The position numbers were made by a program, and so were the translations under genes. A stretch of DNA of 48,753 nt. Origin: an uncultured Pseudomonadota bacterium (lineage in GTDB: Bacteria > Bdellovibrionota_B > Oligoflexia > Oligoflexales > CAIYRB01). Position 1 is the first letter of the stretch. Each line of letters begins with the position of its first letter. Positions 15,656-25,125 of this stretch are shown here, piece by piece. The notes under the pieces are model-generated. The model had not been told where the DNA came from. It searched no databases and saw nothing but the letters and a program-made list of their open reading frames with translations. The stretch spans positions 1 through 48,753 of the forward strand of contig CAIYRB010000137.1 of NCBI GenBank assembly GCA_903928445.1, in the 5' to 3' direction.

Positions 15656-16755
15656 AGCGTACACCCTTTGTCTTAGTGGCAGTTTTAACTACCCTAGCCA
15701 CAAGCTCGTTGGCCGACGTCGTGCCAACACCTGACAGGTCGGTCAACCGGTCGTTGCCTGACGACGGCAACTTTAAGGCCGATACTGAGTATCAAAAGCT
15801 CTACCACGACCAACTTCTGCGTGAGGAAGCTGCCCGCTCAGCCCTGCGCGGCGCCATTGGCGCTCCGGCATCTGGAGTGACGACCTCAACAACGGCGGTG
15901 ACCTCTGGAACGTCTACGCCTGATGCAGCGGGTGCCACCAGCGCACCAGTTTCAACGCCGGCAGCGCCAGAGCCTCAGCTTCAACGAATCCTCCCTAGGG
16001 AGACTAAGGTAGGAGCGAGTCGTCTTCAGCCGGCAAGGTCCATGCCTGCGGCGGCGACCTTATACCGGCCTGGTCCGGCCACGGGGGCACTAGTCTACGC
16101 GGTCTCTAAAGAGGCCGCCTTCGACGACACCATGACGGTGTTGCCGACCGGGTCCTTTGTAAAGGCGCGCGTGGTGAGCGGGGTGGAGGCCAACACCCAG
16201 GAGCCTTATCCAGTCCTTTTGCAGCTTGAGCACCCGTTTACGGGACCCAACGATTCTAAGGTCAACTTGTCAAACTGCTTCATGATTGCAAAGGCCCGTG
16301 CCAACTTGTCGACCGAGCGCGTCATCATGGAGACCGACACCATCTCGTGTGTCAGGCAAAACGGCGAGTATTTCAAAAGCTCGGCGCGGGGTTTTACCGC
16401 TGGCGAGGACTCGACGTTTGGTTCGACTGGGACCTTCATCAGTAAGCAGGGCCAGGTGTTACTGGCGGCCGTCCTGGCAAGTGTCGCCAAAAATGCCGGC
16501 GAGGCTGTCGCTGCCGCCCAGCAAACCGCAACGGTGGCCGCTGGCGGTGTAGGTGCTGCGGTAGCAGCCACCAACGTCACTGGAAACCAGGCGAAATTCA
16601 TCGCCGGTCGCTCCGTCGTGGACGGTGCCGGGATGATTGCCCAGTGGTACCTGGACTACGCCAGGCAACTCATCCCGTCCATTGCTGTTGGCAGTGGTCA
16701 GACTGTTCATGTCGTCATGCTTGAAACCATCCGTGTGCCCACCCTTGAGGAGTAG
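15652..16755 (+). CDS. traB: TraB-like (VirB10-related) scaffold protein
   Basis: A 367-residue protein spanning the envelope channel. It has an N-terminal hydrophobic segment, here looking more like a signal peptide than a strong anchor, then a Thr/Ser/Ala/Pro-rich linker (about 65-115). The C-terminal VirB10-like beta domain has conserved-looking GALVYAVSKEA and a late Ala/Gly helix (AAGGVGAAVAATN). It is shorter than F TraB (475 residues). It overlaps traK and ends just before the TraV lipoprotein. Confidence 0.8.
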   Translation: MKRTPFVLVAVLTTLATSSLADVVPTPDRSVNRSLPDDGNFKADTEYQKLYHDQLLREEAARSALRGAIGAPASGVTTSTTAVTSGTSTPDAAGATSAPVSTPAAPEPQLQRILPRETKVGASRLQPARSMPAAATLYRPGPATGALVYAVSKEAAFDDTMTVLPTGSFVKARVVSGVEANTQEPYPVLLQLEHPFTGPNDSKVNLSNCFMIAKARANLSTERVIMETDTISCVRQNGEYFKSSARGFTAGEDSTFGSTGTFISKQGQVLLAAVLASVAKNAGEAVAAAQQTATVAAGGVGAAVAATNVTGNQAKFIAGRSVVDGAGMIAQWYLDYARQLIPSIAVGSGQTVHVVMLETIRVPTLEE

Positions 16756-16760
16756 TGGTT

Positions 16761-17093
16761 ATGAAACCAAGTTTAATCTTTTCCGCACTGTTACTATACG
16801 TCACTGCAGGCTGCGCCACCAGGGCGCCAAGCGACTACGAGCTAGATCGTCGCGCCGGCCTTTTACCAACGGCCGAGGTCGAGCGTTTAAAACGCGAGGC
16901 TAACGACGTGCGCCAGGTTGCTGGGGCAAGCAAAGTGGTGCGCGAGCCGCCGCGTTCAAAGCCGCGCCTTGAACGCATCTGGGTCTACGACCAAGAGCTT
17001 GATGGCGGCTACTGGCTGCAAGGTACCTACGTCTTTTTAGAGGTCGAGCCCGGCCGCTGGCTGGAAGAGACGCCAACTCAAGGGGGTAAGTAA
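16761..17093 (+). CDS. traV: TraV-like outer-membrane lipoprotein
   Basis: A 110-residue lipoprotein with lipobox VTAGC (Cys18). The ATG at 16761 is preferred over the upstream GTG because it gives a clean signal peptide. The mature protein is polar with a Trp/Tyr-rich C terminus (DGGYWLQGTYVF). Position between TraB and TraC and the lipobox match TraV, the VirB7-like lipoprotein that anchors the channel. It is shorter than F TraV (171 residues). Its stop overlaps the traC start (TAATG). Confidence 0.72.
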   Translation: MKPSLIFSALLLYVTAGCATRAPSDYELDRRAGLLPTAEVERLKREANDVRQVAGASKVVREPPRSKPRLERIWVYDQELDGGYWLQGTYVFLEVEPGRWLEETPTQGGK

Positions 17094-19789
17094 TGAAGTT
17101 AACCCAACTCGTAAACAATTTGGCAAAGACGCCTGACTGCCTACTGGACCGCCTACGGCCGATAAAACCGCAAGATTTCCTGCGGGCGCAGCCAGAAAGC
17201 ATGGCTGCCATACTTCCCTATGAGGCCGTACTCGATCTGGAAAGGCCCGCCTGTCTTCTGGCTGATGGCTCGCTTGGGATCGTCTGGGAACTGACGCCGC
17301 TGGCTCATGAAGTCATGGAGCTAAGCGACATCACGCGGCGAAGTAAGCTGCTCGCTGAAGTTTTTGACAAGGTGAGAGACCCAGGTCTCAGCTTTCAAGT
17401 GATCTATGACGCCGAGCCATCGCCTGACTTTGAGGTCCCTGACTACCTAAGGACGCCCGAAACAGCCGCACAAAAAATCGTAGCCGACCGCGTCGCCGCC
17501 GTTCGCCGCCTTGCTGACGCGCCGCAGGAACGCTTGCAACTCATGCGCCAGCGGGTCTTTTTAACGATGCGCCTTGCTGGAGGTCTCAGCGTAGCAGGTA
17601 GCCTCACAGCACATGGATCCGAGCTAATACGTGCTGCCGAGCAATTTGAAATCTCGTCTCGCAAGCTCATGCGGCTAGCGGGCGAGGTGGAATATAACCT
17701 CGCTCAGGCGAGCCTTTCGGCGCGGACGGTGGACGCCGCGGGGCTTCTTTCACTTCTACGCGATACGCTCCACGGCACTGCCGAGCGTCGCCACTCGGCC
17801 ATGCTCAAGCCTGAGCGTCCAAACCCCGAAAGGCGACTTGGCAACCAAATCCTGCGCGATTTTGCCGAGGTCACACCGAAGGCGATCGGCGTCGGAGCCG
17901 ACACCTGGGAGGTGTGTTCATGGATCGACCAACCGTCGGTGGTCTACCCGGGGATGTGGGCGCGGCTTCTTGAGGTCGCCGTGCCCTTGCGGCTGGTGGT
18001 CAATATCCGGCCGTGTAACAACGTCAGCGATCTTGATCTGAAGAAGACGCTGCTTAAAAACGCCTCGGACGCTTTCGGCGAGATGCAACGAGACGAGGTG
18101 CGTCAGGCCCAAGACGCTCTAGCGCGCGGCGAAAGTCTCTCCTGGGTGTCGGTCCATCTTTTGGTGCGTAACGTTGGCCGCAACCCACTCCAGCTTGGAG
18201 ATGACGGTAAGGCCACAGCGCTGATTTCGCAGCTTCGGACCCTGACCCAAGTCCCCTTTATGGTGGAGCGGCATGCGGCACCCGCCCTCTTTCTCCTGTG
18301 CTTGCCTTTTGCTTTTGCTGCTTCCGCCGCGGGCTTCAGCGGCCGCGAAAGGCGGGTCCTGTCGCGCAACCTGGCTCCATACCTTCCGGTATACGGCGCC
18401 TTTACCGGCACCAAAACGCCGCTACAGCTTATGGTGTCACGCGGCGGTAGCGCCGCCTGGCTCAACCCTTTTGATAGCGAGACCAGCCCGCATGTGGCGG
18501 TGCTGGCGAGTTCCGGGGGCGGCAAAAGCTTTTTTGCGCAAAACCTGATGACCAGCTTTTTTGCCAAATATGGCGGCGAAGGCAAAGGACCGCTGCTCTT
18601 CGTGATCGACAAGAAGACCTCTTACGAAATCTTTGCGCGGGTCATGGGTGAGGACGTCGGCTCGCAAGTGGTGAAGCCTCCGGAAGAGTACCCCAATATT
18701 TTTCGCGGCAAGCTCGATGAGTTCCGTCTACCTGTCATCGTCGGCCTCCTTAAAACGGCTGTTAGTTTAGTCGCCAAAGATGCGCAGCTTGGTGCTGTCG
18801 AAGAGATGCTACTTGCTGATGCTGTACGCCTGGCCTTTGAGCAAAATGAGTTGGATGCCCGCACCGAGTACAAAGGCGAGAGCCTGCAAGAGCGCCCGAT
18901 TGGCAAAGTCAGAATCCCATGCCTGCGCGATGTCGTTCACAACCTCTATCCAGTCGCAGCAAAGTCGGACATTGACGTGCGCGTGGCAAAGGCCCTGGCC
19001 GAAAACCTGGCACCCTTTACCTTCCAAGGCCCCTACGCCGCCCTCTTTGACCGCGAGGAACTTGACGACCTCGACCCCCCTACTCCTGGTGTCTCGCTCT
19101 ATGATATCGACGCTGTCTCTGGGAATCCGGTACTGGCAACCCTCACCACGCAGATGATCCTGTCGGAGGTGCTGCGCCAGATCCGGCGTCCAGAAAACCG
19201 GGGGCGCCCAGGCATGCTGGTTATTGAAGAAGCCGGCGTCCTGGCCGGCTCCTCGCCGGAGATCGTCGCCTTTATTCAAGACGCTTGGAAGACCTTCCGT
19301 AGGCTTGGTTTTGCCTGCATTGGGCTGACTAACGAGGTGGACGACTTCGCGAAAAAGCCTGGGCCGCGCGAGATCTGGAACGTGTCGCCCAATAAGATCA
19401 TCCTGCGCATGCTGGATAAAGACCTGCAAAAAGCGCTTAGCGGTCTTCCCGAGGCGGGACTGCCGCCGCTCATCGAAGATCAGCATCTAGGACAGCTCAT
19501 CGGCACGCTCACCAAGAAGGACGGCGCCTTTTCGCAGGGGCTGTGGTGGTCAGACGAGGTGCAGGGGACTTTTGTCTTTGCCCCGACTGGCTTTGACTAC
19601 TGGTGCGCCGCGTCAAAGCCCATTGAAGTCGAGACTGTCTATCAGGTTCATGCCCATCTTGGCGGTACCTACTTTCAGGCGGTCTCGGCGCTGGCGCAAC
19701 ACTTTCCAAGCGGCGTCCGCTCGGCTGACGGCAGCCTGCGCCGCTTGACGGACGCAGAGCTGGAAGATCTTCAAGGGAGGACATCATGA
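17093..19789 (+). CDS. traC: TraC (VirB4-type) transfer ATPase
   Basis: An 898-residue ATPase that powers pilus assembly. Walker A ASSGGGKS is near residue 475 and Walker B MLVIEEAG near 708, followed by a typical FRRLGFACIGLTNE segment. The N-terminal half resembles TraC, including ARLLEVAVPLRLVVNIRP. The length is close to F TraC (875). There is no transmembrane segment, so it is a peripheral inner-membrane protein. It is coupled to traV upstream and overlaps the next gene by four bases. Confidence 0.93.
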   Translation: MKLTQLVNNLAKTPDCLLDRLRPIKPQDFLRAQPESMAAILPYEAVLDLERPACLLADGSLGIVWELTPLAHEVMELSDITRRSKLLAEVFDKVRDPGLSFQVIYDAEPSPDFEVPDYLRTPETAAQKIVADRVAAVRRLADAPQERLQLMRQRVFLTMRLAGGLSVAGSLTAHGSELIRAAEQFEISSRKLMRLAGEVEYNLAQASLSARTVDAAGLLSLLRDTLHGTAERRHSAMLKPERPNPERRLGNQILRDFAEVTPKAIGVGADTWEVCSWIDQPSVVYPGMWARLLEVAVPLRLVVNIRPCNNVSDLDLKKTLLKNASDAFGEMQRDEVRQAQDALARGESLSWVSVHLLVRNVGRNPLQLGDDGKATALISQLRTLTQVPFMVERHAAPALFLLCLPFAFAASAAGFSGRERRVLSRNLAPYLPVYGAFTGTKTPLQLMVSRGGSAAWLNPFDSETSPHVAVLASSGGGKSFFAQNLMTSFFAKYGGEGKGPLLFVIDKKTSYEIFARVMGEDVGSQVVKPPEEYPNIFRGKLDEFRLPVIVGLLKTAVSLVAKDAQLGAVEEMLLADAVRLAFEQNELDARTEYKGESLQERPIGKVRIPCLRDVVHNLYPVAAKSDIDVRVAKALAENLAPFTFQGPYAALFDREELDDLDPPTPGVSLYDIDAVSGNPVLATLTTQMILSEVLRQIRRPENRGRPGMLVIEEAGVLAGSSPEIVAFIQDAWKTFRRLGFACIGLTNEVDDFAKKPGPREIWNVSPNKIILRMLDKDLQKALSGLPEAGLPPLIEDQHLGQLIGTLTKKDGAFSQGLWWSDEVQGTFVFAPTGFDYWCAASKPIEVETVYQVHAHLGGTYFQAVSALAQHFPSGVRSADGSLRRLTDAELEDLQGRTS

Positions 19790-21096
19790 TTAAAGCGCTT
19801 TTTATTTTAAGCTTTGCTCTTTTTTCGCCGCTGGCCCTTGCTCAGGAGTCCTACCAGTACGACCGAAAGACCAGGGCCTCAGACTTTGCCCGGGATTTTT
19901 TCGGACAACCTGGCAATTATCAGCGCATTCCCGAAATCGACATGGGGCACTTTAAAGCCGGGGTGAGCACGAGGCTAGACTGCGGCAAGCTCGATATCGA
20001 TGCCGACTTTAACGGCGAGTTTAAAAAGCTCCAAGAGCAGCTCCGCGCGCTGGTCCCCGATAATCCGTCGAAGGCGGTCGCCCTCGCCAGCCAGGGGGCC
20101 ATGATGACGATCTGCTACGCCTACCCCACCGTCTGCGCTGAGTTGCGTCACGATTTTCTTTCGATGCAGACCAATCTCAATCTGCGCGCCCAGGCTTGCA
20201 AGGCGATGGACGACTATATCGACTCGTCGGCCGATAAGGGCGCTAAACAGCTGCGGGCCGAGGCGCAGGCCGAATGCGTCAGCACCAAAGTAGGCGCAGG
20301 CGCCGGTGTGGCGTCTGCGACGCGCGCCTGCCAAGAAGCCAAGGGCCTGCCGCTACGCGACTTCCAGTCCGGTATGGAAAAACGCTTTACCGATCAAAAG
20401 CAAAAAGTGCTCAAGGCCATGGTAGATTTTGCCAAGACCAAGGATCAGCCGACCTATGAGTTTTTGGCTGCTACTTTGGGCGAGATCGAAGTCCAACCCG
20501 ACGGCTACTGGCAGCCGCTTTTTGCCGGCGGCATGCTCAGGCCGCACGATGTCGCAGGCGGTTTTCTAGCGCTCGCCGAGGAGAAGGCTTGCGGCAGTAA
20601 GCTCGCCGGGCTGGTTGGAAGAAAGCCTGGGGCGCACGAGTCAATGACGGAAGGGGCCGTGGATGAGGCTATCAACCGCCGTATCTCGTCCGAGGATGTT
20701 CAGAATCTTGGAGACCTCACCGACGAGGATCGGCGCCTGGCTTGCGCTGCACTTGGTCGTGCGCTCGGGCAGGTGGCGGCCAGGACCGCATCGGCCAAGG
20801 CTGAGGCCGTGCTTGCCTCTGGCCTTCTCAACACGGCCGTCCCAAACAGTCTCCGTGACGAGTACCGAACGCGCGGCGTTGGCGCCTTTGACGCCCTGAA
20901 GAAGGCGCTCGACAGCGACCAAATCCCGCCTGTGGAAGACGTGCGCGCAGCTATCGGCCAGCTCGCCCGCGCGACTCGCGAGAAAAATCGGCTGATTGCC
21001 GCGCGGATCTCTGAAGGACGACTCGAAAACTACCGGCAGGAGACAGACGGACGCAGCGACTGCACCGACACCCTCTCCTGCAGCGGCGGAGGCTAA
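19786..21096 (+). CDS. TraH-like periplasmic conjugation protein
   Basis: A 436-residue exported protein with a signal peptide (LFILSFALFSPLALA). A Cys-containing block LDCGKLDIDADFNGEF is followed by YAYPTVCAELRHDF and NLRAQACKAMDDYID, giving the pattern of TraH-type proteins and related ICE proteins. These support pilus biogenesis and contact TraG/TraF. The C-terminal half is helical. It overlaps traC and lies four bases before traG. Family assignment is by layout and Cys pattern, so a related ICE-type family is equally possible. Confidence 0.55.
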   Translation: MIKALFILSFALFSPLALAQESYQYDRKTRASDFARDFFGQPGNYQRIPEIDMGHFKAGVSTRLDCGKLDIDADFNGEFKKLQEQLRALVPDNPSKAVALASQGAMMTICYAYPTVCAELRHDFLSMQTNLNLRAQACKAMDDYIDSSADKGAKQLRAEAQAECVSTKVGAGAGVASATRACQEAKGLPLRDFQSGMEKRFTDQKQKVLKAMVDFAKTKDQPTYEFLAATLGEIEVQPDGYWQPLFAGGMLRPHDVAGGFLALAEEKACGSKLAGLVGRKPGAHESMTEGAVDEAINRRISSEDVQNLGDLTDEDRRLACAALGRALGQVAARTASAKAEAVLASGLLNTAVPNSLRDEYRTRGVGAFDALKKALDSDQIPPVEDVRAAIGQLARATREKNRLIAARISEGRLENYRQETDGRSDCTDTLSCSGGG

Positions 21097-21099
21097 CCT

Positions 21100-22590
21100 A
21101 TGCTTTTTACCCAAAGCCCGATTGAAGCCAGTATTTGGACCGCCTTTGTGGGTCTCCAAGAATGGCTCTGTGACTCCGTACTCATGACACCCGTCTTTAA
21201 GTCGGCCGTCGCTACCTGGATGGGTATTCTGCTTATCCGGGCACTCTATCAAATGGTGGCATCTGGAGCGCCTGGAGCGGCGCTTGGACGTTTCGGGGTA
21301 GCCTTGGGGTGCTGCGCCTTGGGCCTGGCAGCCTTGCGCTCAAAGGACGACTTTCGCCCAGTCAATGCGCGGGGATCGCCGTGGTCCGACTCCGCGAAGG
21401 TGCGGGCATCTGGCAAGTACCAAGCACTCGGCGCCTCGGTGCACGGCCTCTATTTTTATCTGAAGATCCACCAGGGCGCTGCGCAGATCGGGACCTTTAT
21501 CTCGTCTGAGATCGGCCAGCTCTTTAAAGACCAAAATTACAGCCAAAGCCCTTACCTTCTTATGCAGACTTTAGCGCAGACGGCCGGCGCAACGATCGAC
21601 GACCCCAAGGCCGTTACGAGCCTCAATTGGCTGTTTGAAAACTGCGCGGATCGCCGCGACGCTCCGGTCCTAACGGCGACCTCAAGTTACTCAGCCCTTT
21701 TTGACCTGAAGCGGCCCGAATGCCGCGACCGCTACACGCTGTTGCGCCAGGACTTAAAGGCCTGGGCCAAAGACAAATGGGGCACGTCGCTTTGGAACAT
21801 GGGCGAGATCAAGCTCGCCGAAGTACGGGCCAAGTTTGGCTTTGTCGACGAGGAGACGCTGCAAAATAAGATGATCGCCTCAGCACTCGTCAACATGGCG
21901 AGAAGCCGCAACGGTCAAGCCAGCCGCATCTACAACGTCAACACTGCCGGCATGCTCAATAACAAAGATTCCGACACCGTCTTTGGCTCGTCGACGTCGT
22001 TTTTTGTGGGCCTCGACAACGCACTTTCCACGGCCGGCGTGGCCAACGGTCTCCTCAGCGGACCAACGGGCGTTGATTTCATCACGGCCGACGCCCGCAA
22101 TAAATCGGCCTCACTTTATAACCGGATTGTCCAGTTTATGCCGCCAATCAGGGGTTACGCCAAAGGTCTTTTGGCGCTGGCCTTTGTCTTCGCCGCAGCC
22201 GGCCTTTGCCTTGGCACGCCGCGCTTTATGCTGGCTTGGTTTGGCATGCTGATTTTGTTCACCGCCTACGAACCCCTTTCAACCATTCTCTACGAAACCA
22301 CCATGCTTTTTACCAGCGCCCAGGAGACGACCGACGCCCTCGGGGCACTACGCAGCGATCCTTTGGTGCTCTCGGGAGCGGCGATCATTGATGACAATAT
22401 CGCCCGCATTGAGGCCGTTTATTTCACGTTGCAAATGGGACTAGCGGCCGTCTGCGGCGCGGGCGGCATCTCGATCTTTGTCTTCTCCAAAAAGCTGGGT
22501 GGCGGCTTGGCCGACGGCATCGTCTCCAAGATTTCGTCACTGACTAACACCGTCAATATCGCGCGGGCCGGATCATCGGCTCGGCACTAA
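21100..22590 (+). CDS. traG: TraG-like inner-membrane protein
   Basis: A 496-residue polytopic membrane protein with hydrophobic segments near the N terminus (about 33-80) and a cluster near 350-390 and 445-465. Between them is a long periplasmic region with Cys residues. This is the layout of the N-terminal, pilus-assembly half of F TraG; the large C-terminal mating-stabilisation domain of F TraG is missing (F TraG is 938 residues). It follows the TraH-like gene directly, as in F. Confidence 0.7.
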   Translation: MLFTQSPIEASIWTAFVGLQEWLCDSVLMTPVFKSAVATWMGILLIRALYQMVASGAPGAALGRFGVALGCCALGLAALRSKDDFRPVNARGSPWSDSAKVRASGKYQALGASVHGLYFYLKIHQGAAQIGTFISSEIGQLFKDQNYSQSPYLLMQTLAQTAGATIDDPKAVTSLNWLFENCADRRDAPVLTATSSYSALFDLKRPECRDRYTLLRQDLKAWAKDKWGTSLWNMGEIKLAEVRAKFGFVDEETLQNKMIASALVNMARSRNGQASRIYNVNTAGMLNNKDSDTVFGSSTSFFVGLDNALSTAGVANGLLSGPTGVDFITADARNKSASLYNRIVQFMPPIRGYAKGLLALAFVFAAAGLCLGTPRFMLAWFGMLILFTAYEPLSTILYETTMLFTSAQETTDALGALRSDPLVLSGAAIIDDNIARIEAVYFTLQMGLAAVCGAGGISIFVFSKKLGGGLADGIVSKISSLTNTVNIARAGSSARH

Positions 22591-22607
22591 CGTCAGGAGG
22601 TAGCGTT

Positions 22608-22856
22608 ATGAAGACAGAGGCTAAGCGTAAAGTGGAAAAGGGTCCCAAACTCACCGTGGAGCTGCCGGTCGAGATCCAAAAAAAGAGCTTTGCTCTAAGG
22701 GCCTCAACCCTCAAAACGCTGGCCGACTATGCAGCGTTTCTCAGTGCTCACCACATGAAGACCATCGACGAGGACCGCGTGGTCGAAGGCCTCATTGGTG
22801 GCCTGGAACGAGACCGTGCCTTTGCCGCCTGGCAGAAGGAAAATCATCATGTTTGA
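22608..22856 (+). CDS. DUF2274-like small transfer-cluster protein
   Basis: An 82-residue protein with AGGAGG before ATG 22608. The block LTVELPVEIQKKSFALRASTL, followed by a helical region ending GLERDRAFAAWQ, matches the pattern of DUF2274 proteins often found in conjugation clusters. It looks ribbon-helix-helix-like and may bind DNA or the coupling protein. It overlaps the start of traD by eight bases, which suggests coupled translation. Confidence 0.55.
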   Translation: MKTEAKRKVEKGPKLTVELPVEIQKKSFALRASTLKTLADYAAFLSAHHMKTIDEDRVVEGLIGGLERDRAFAAWQKENHHV

Positions 22857-24735
22857 ACGCCGCAAACTAACAGTCTTTGGGGTCTGGATGGTCGTTTGGT
22901 TAGTACTCCTTGGCCTGGCCGTTTGGCTTACCGATGTACCACTCTATTTCGACTATCTGGCGGCTGGATGGCATAAGTTTGAGCAGCAACGCGTGACGAC
23001 AGATGGTGTTGTTATCATCTCGGCTGCCTTCCTCTTTTTTGACGTACTTTTAGCGGTTGCCGCAGACATCGTTGCCGGGCAGAACAATGCTCATCCCGAC
23101 GTGGCCGGCGTTATGGGGGCGCTGACCCTCGGGGCTCTTGCCGCATTCGCCAACTACGTGGCGAACGCCGTGATTTTTCCCGGCGATTTTTGGGACTTTC
23201 GGCCCGATTATCTTCAGCTGACGGTGGTGCCAACGCTGCTGACCTGTTTGTATTTGATCGTTCGTTTCTCGTTCTTTAAGATCGAACATACGGACGATAA
23301 ACCAGGCTTAAGGCGCGGCCTGACGACGCTACGCGGCGCTAAAGAGTCGCTTGCCGCTCTAAAAAATGCGGCCGCGCGCGAAGGTGAAGCCGGGGCGCTC
23401 CTACACCCTAAACTACGCTTACCGCGCAGTCGTGAGGGCAAGCATCTACTTCTGGTCGGAGCGCCTGGCAGCGGCAAAACACAGGTGCTCTTTCCTCTCC
23501 TGCAAGACGTGCTAAGCCGCAACGAGCCGGCAATTATTTATGACTTTAAGGGTGACTATACCGCTGCCTACGCCGGCCAACCTGGCTGCGTTATACTCAG
23601 CCCTTTTGACACCCGTGGCCTCGCCTGGGATATCGCCGCCGACCTGGATACTGAGATTAAAATCGCCGAATTTTCTGCGAGCTTGATCCCTGAGGCGAAG
23701 GCCAAGGAGCCGTTCTTTCGGCGCGCTGCGCAAGACGTACTGACTGCCGTCATGGTGCGACTTCAGCACACCAGACCTGGTCAGTGGACGTTTAGTGACG
23801 TGATCAAAATTTTGGAACATAAAGCGGAGATGCTTAAGACCTGTGCTGAATTTAGCCCGGCCGCGCTGAACAGCCTTGGTAATGGTTCAAATAATCAGGC
23901 CATCGCCATCTTCGGCGAGATACGCACTAGCACCATGCAGCTCGGATATCTGGCCAAAGCATGGGCCGGAGCGCAGAGGCGATTCTCGATTGGACGTTGG
24001 GTTCGTGATGAGGAGTACCGCTCGACCTGCCCCCTAATTATCTTGCAGGGTAGCCAGCAATACCGCCACCTAGAGGGGTTTCTCACCAGCATGATATTTG
24101 CCCTGGTCTTCAAGGATATCTTGACGCTAGCGGACTCCCACAGTCGTCGCTTCTGGGCGTTTCTCGACGAGTTCGGTAACCTTCCGGCCATTGAAGGTCT
24201 TGATACCATGCTCAACGCAGTCCGCTCCAAAGGGCTGCGTGTCGTCGCGGCAATCCAGGACTTTGCGCAGGTCGAAAACGCGTATTCGGCAGCCTTTGCC
24301 AAAACGTTTTTTGGCAGCTTCGGTACCGTCCTCGCGGGGATTTCATCGGGAGAAACGGCCGCACTTTTATCGTCTTATTTTGGCAAAAATGAAGTCGCGC
24401 GTGAGCATGAAAGTGAGACAAAGTCGCGCGGCCGAGAGACCCGAAAGTCGGAATCTAAGGGCACCCAAATCGTGGTGGAGCAGGCCTTCCTCGACAACGA
24501 CTTTGCCACAATCCCCTACCCAAGTTTGACGGTGCCAGCAACCTTCTGGTTTAAGTCAGCGGGATGGCCGGCCGGCAAGCTTCTCTATAAAATTATGCCG
24601 ACGCCAAGCCCTTACGAAAGCAACATTAAGCCGGCCTGGATGATTGGCATGGGAGCACGTCCGAAGCCGGAAGATGTGGAGCCAGAGAGCCCTCTGATCG
24701 TCGATCGATCGCAGGACCGCGAGCGCGAGCAATGA
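22849..24735 (+). CDS. traD: TraD/VirD4-type coupling protein
   Basis: The start chosen is ATG 22849 after GAAGGA; the longer frame from 22795 lacks support. The 628-residue ATPase has N-terminal transmembrane segments (about 12-30, 52-75, 87-108, 120-142). Walker A VGAPGSGKT sits near 202-210 with YDFKGDY shortly after, and Walker B FWAFLDEFGNLP is near 433-444. The C terminus is acidic. It delivers the relaxase-DNA complex to the channel. It closes the long plus-strand transfer operon. Confidence 0.93.
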   Translation: MFERRKLTVFGVWMVVWLVLLGLAVWLTDVPLYFDYLAAGWHKFEQQRVTTDGVVIISAAFLFFDVLLAVAADIVAGQNNAHPDVAGVMGALTLGALAAFANYVANAVIFPGDFWDFRPDYLQLTVVPTLLTCLYLIVRFSFFKIEHTDDKPGLRRGLTTLRGAKESLAALKNAAAREGEAGALLHPKLRLPRSREGKHLLLVGAPGSGKTQVLFPLLQDVLSRNEPAIIYDFKGDYTAAYAGQPGCVILSPFDTRGLAWDIAADLDTEIKIAEFSASLIPEAKAKEPFFRRAAQDVLTAVMVRLQHTRPGQWTFSDVIKILEHKAEMLKTCAEFSPAALNSLGNGSNNQAIAIFGEIRTSTMQLGYLAKAWAGAQRRFSIGRWVRDEEYRSTCPLIILQGSQQYRHLEGFLTSMIFALVFKDILTLADSHSRRFWAFLDEFGNLPAIEGLDTMLNAVRSKGLRVVAAIQDFAQVENAYSAAFAKTFFGSFGTVLAGISSGETAALLSSYFGKNEVAREHESETKSRGRETRKSESKGTQIVVEQAFLDNDFATIPYPSLTVPATFWFKSAGWPAGKLLYKIMPTPSPYESNIKPAWMIGMGARPKPEDVEPESPLIVDRSQDREREQ

Positions 24736-24823
24736 TGAACTTTCGCCAGCACCAGGCGCTACGGAGGAACCCGCCACTACTTCGCTGCCGCCGCCCTGCG
24801 ATGCCCGGTGCAAAGGAGTCTCT

Positions 24824-25102
24824 GTGCGTCTCTTTAAGCCTTGCCCAAGCCTCGACATGGCTCCTGCTGCCGCCTCTAAGGCGACAGCCCTCCCGTGCGT
24901 CCTATGGGCACTTCCAGTGCCCTCTTTGTGCCAGGGCCACCTTTCAGGCGTCCCTTCTGCGCGGTCTCTTCGAGCCCTTGCCCCAGACATTTTCGGTAGC
25001 ACACCTGACTCACCAGGGGTGGCGAGGTCCCAGCCAAGCAACCTGCCGAAGAGACAAACAAACTTGGCGAAAGCGGGCAACTACGAGCGGAGCACAAAAT
25101 AG
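24824..25102 (+). CDS. possible 92-residue Pro/Ser-rich protein
   Basis: GTG 24824 is preceded by AAAGGAG at six bases, a strong ribosome binding site. The product has a hydrophobic Cys/Pro-rich middle (LPCVLWALPVPSLC) and a polar basic C terminus. An overlapping frame from 24732 is coupled to the traD stop but has no Shine-Dalgarno of its own. The region between traD and the mobilisation genes might instead be non-coding oriT DNA; it contains a perfect 7-bp hairpin at 24906-24922. Confidence 0.38.
   Translation: MRLFKPCPSLDMAPAAASKATALPCVLWALPVPSLCQGHLSGVPSARSLRALAPDIFGSTPDSPGVARSQPSNLPKRQTNLAKAGNYERSTK
24906..24922. repeat. 7-bp perfect hairpin upstream of the mobilisation genes
   Basis: GGGCACT-TCC-AGTGCCC is a perfect hairpin. 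It also keeps GG and GC ten bases apart (GGGCAC...GTGCC), so it resembles a sigma-54 site with mismatches. It lies inside the possible ORF at 24824-25102. It might be an oriT hairpin, a promoter or coincidence. Confidence 0.4.
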
Positions 25103-25125
25103 CGCCTAACTAGCGGAGATTGCGT

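Noticed and set aside
18103..18612. 169-codon minus-strand frame inside traC
   Set aside because: It is the antisense shadow of a well-supported VirB4-type ATPase.
24732..25109. 125-codon frame coupled to the traD stop
   Set aside because: It has no ribosome binding site of its own and a Leu/Ser/Arg-rich composition; the frame starting at 24824 is better supported.
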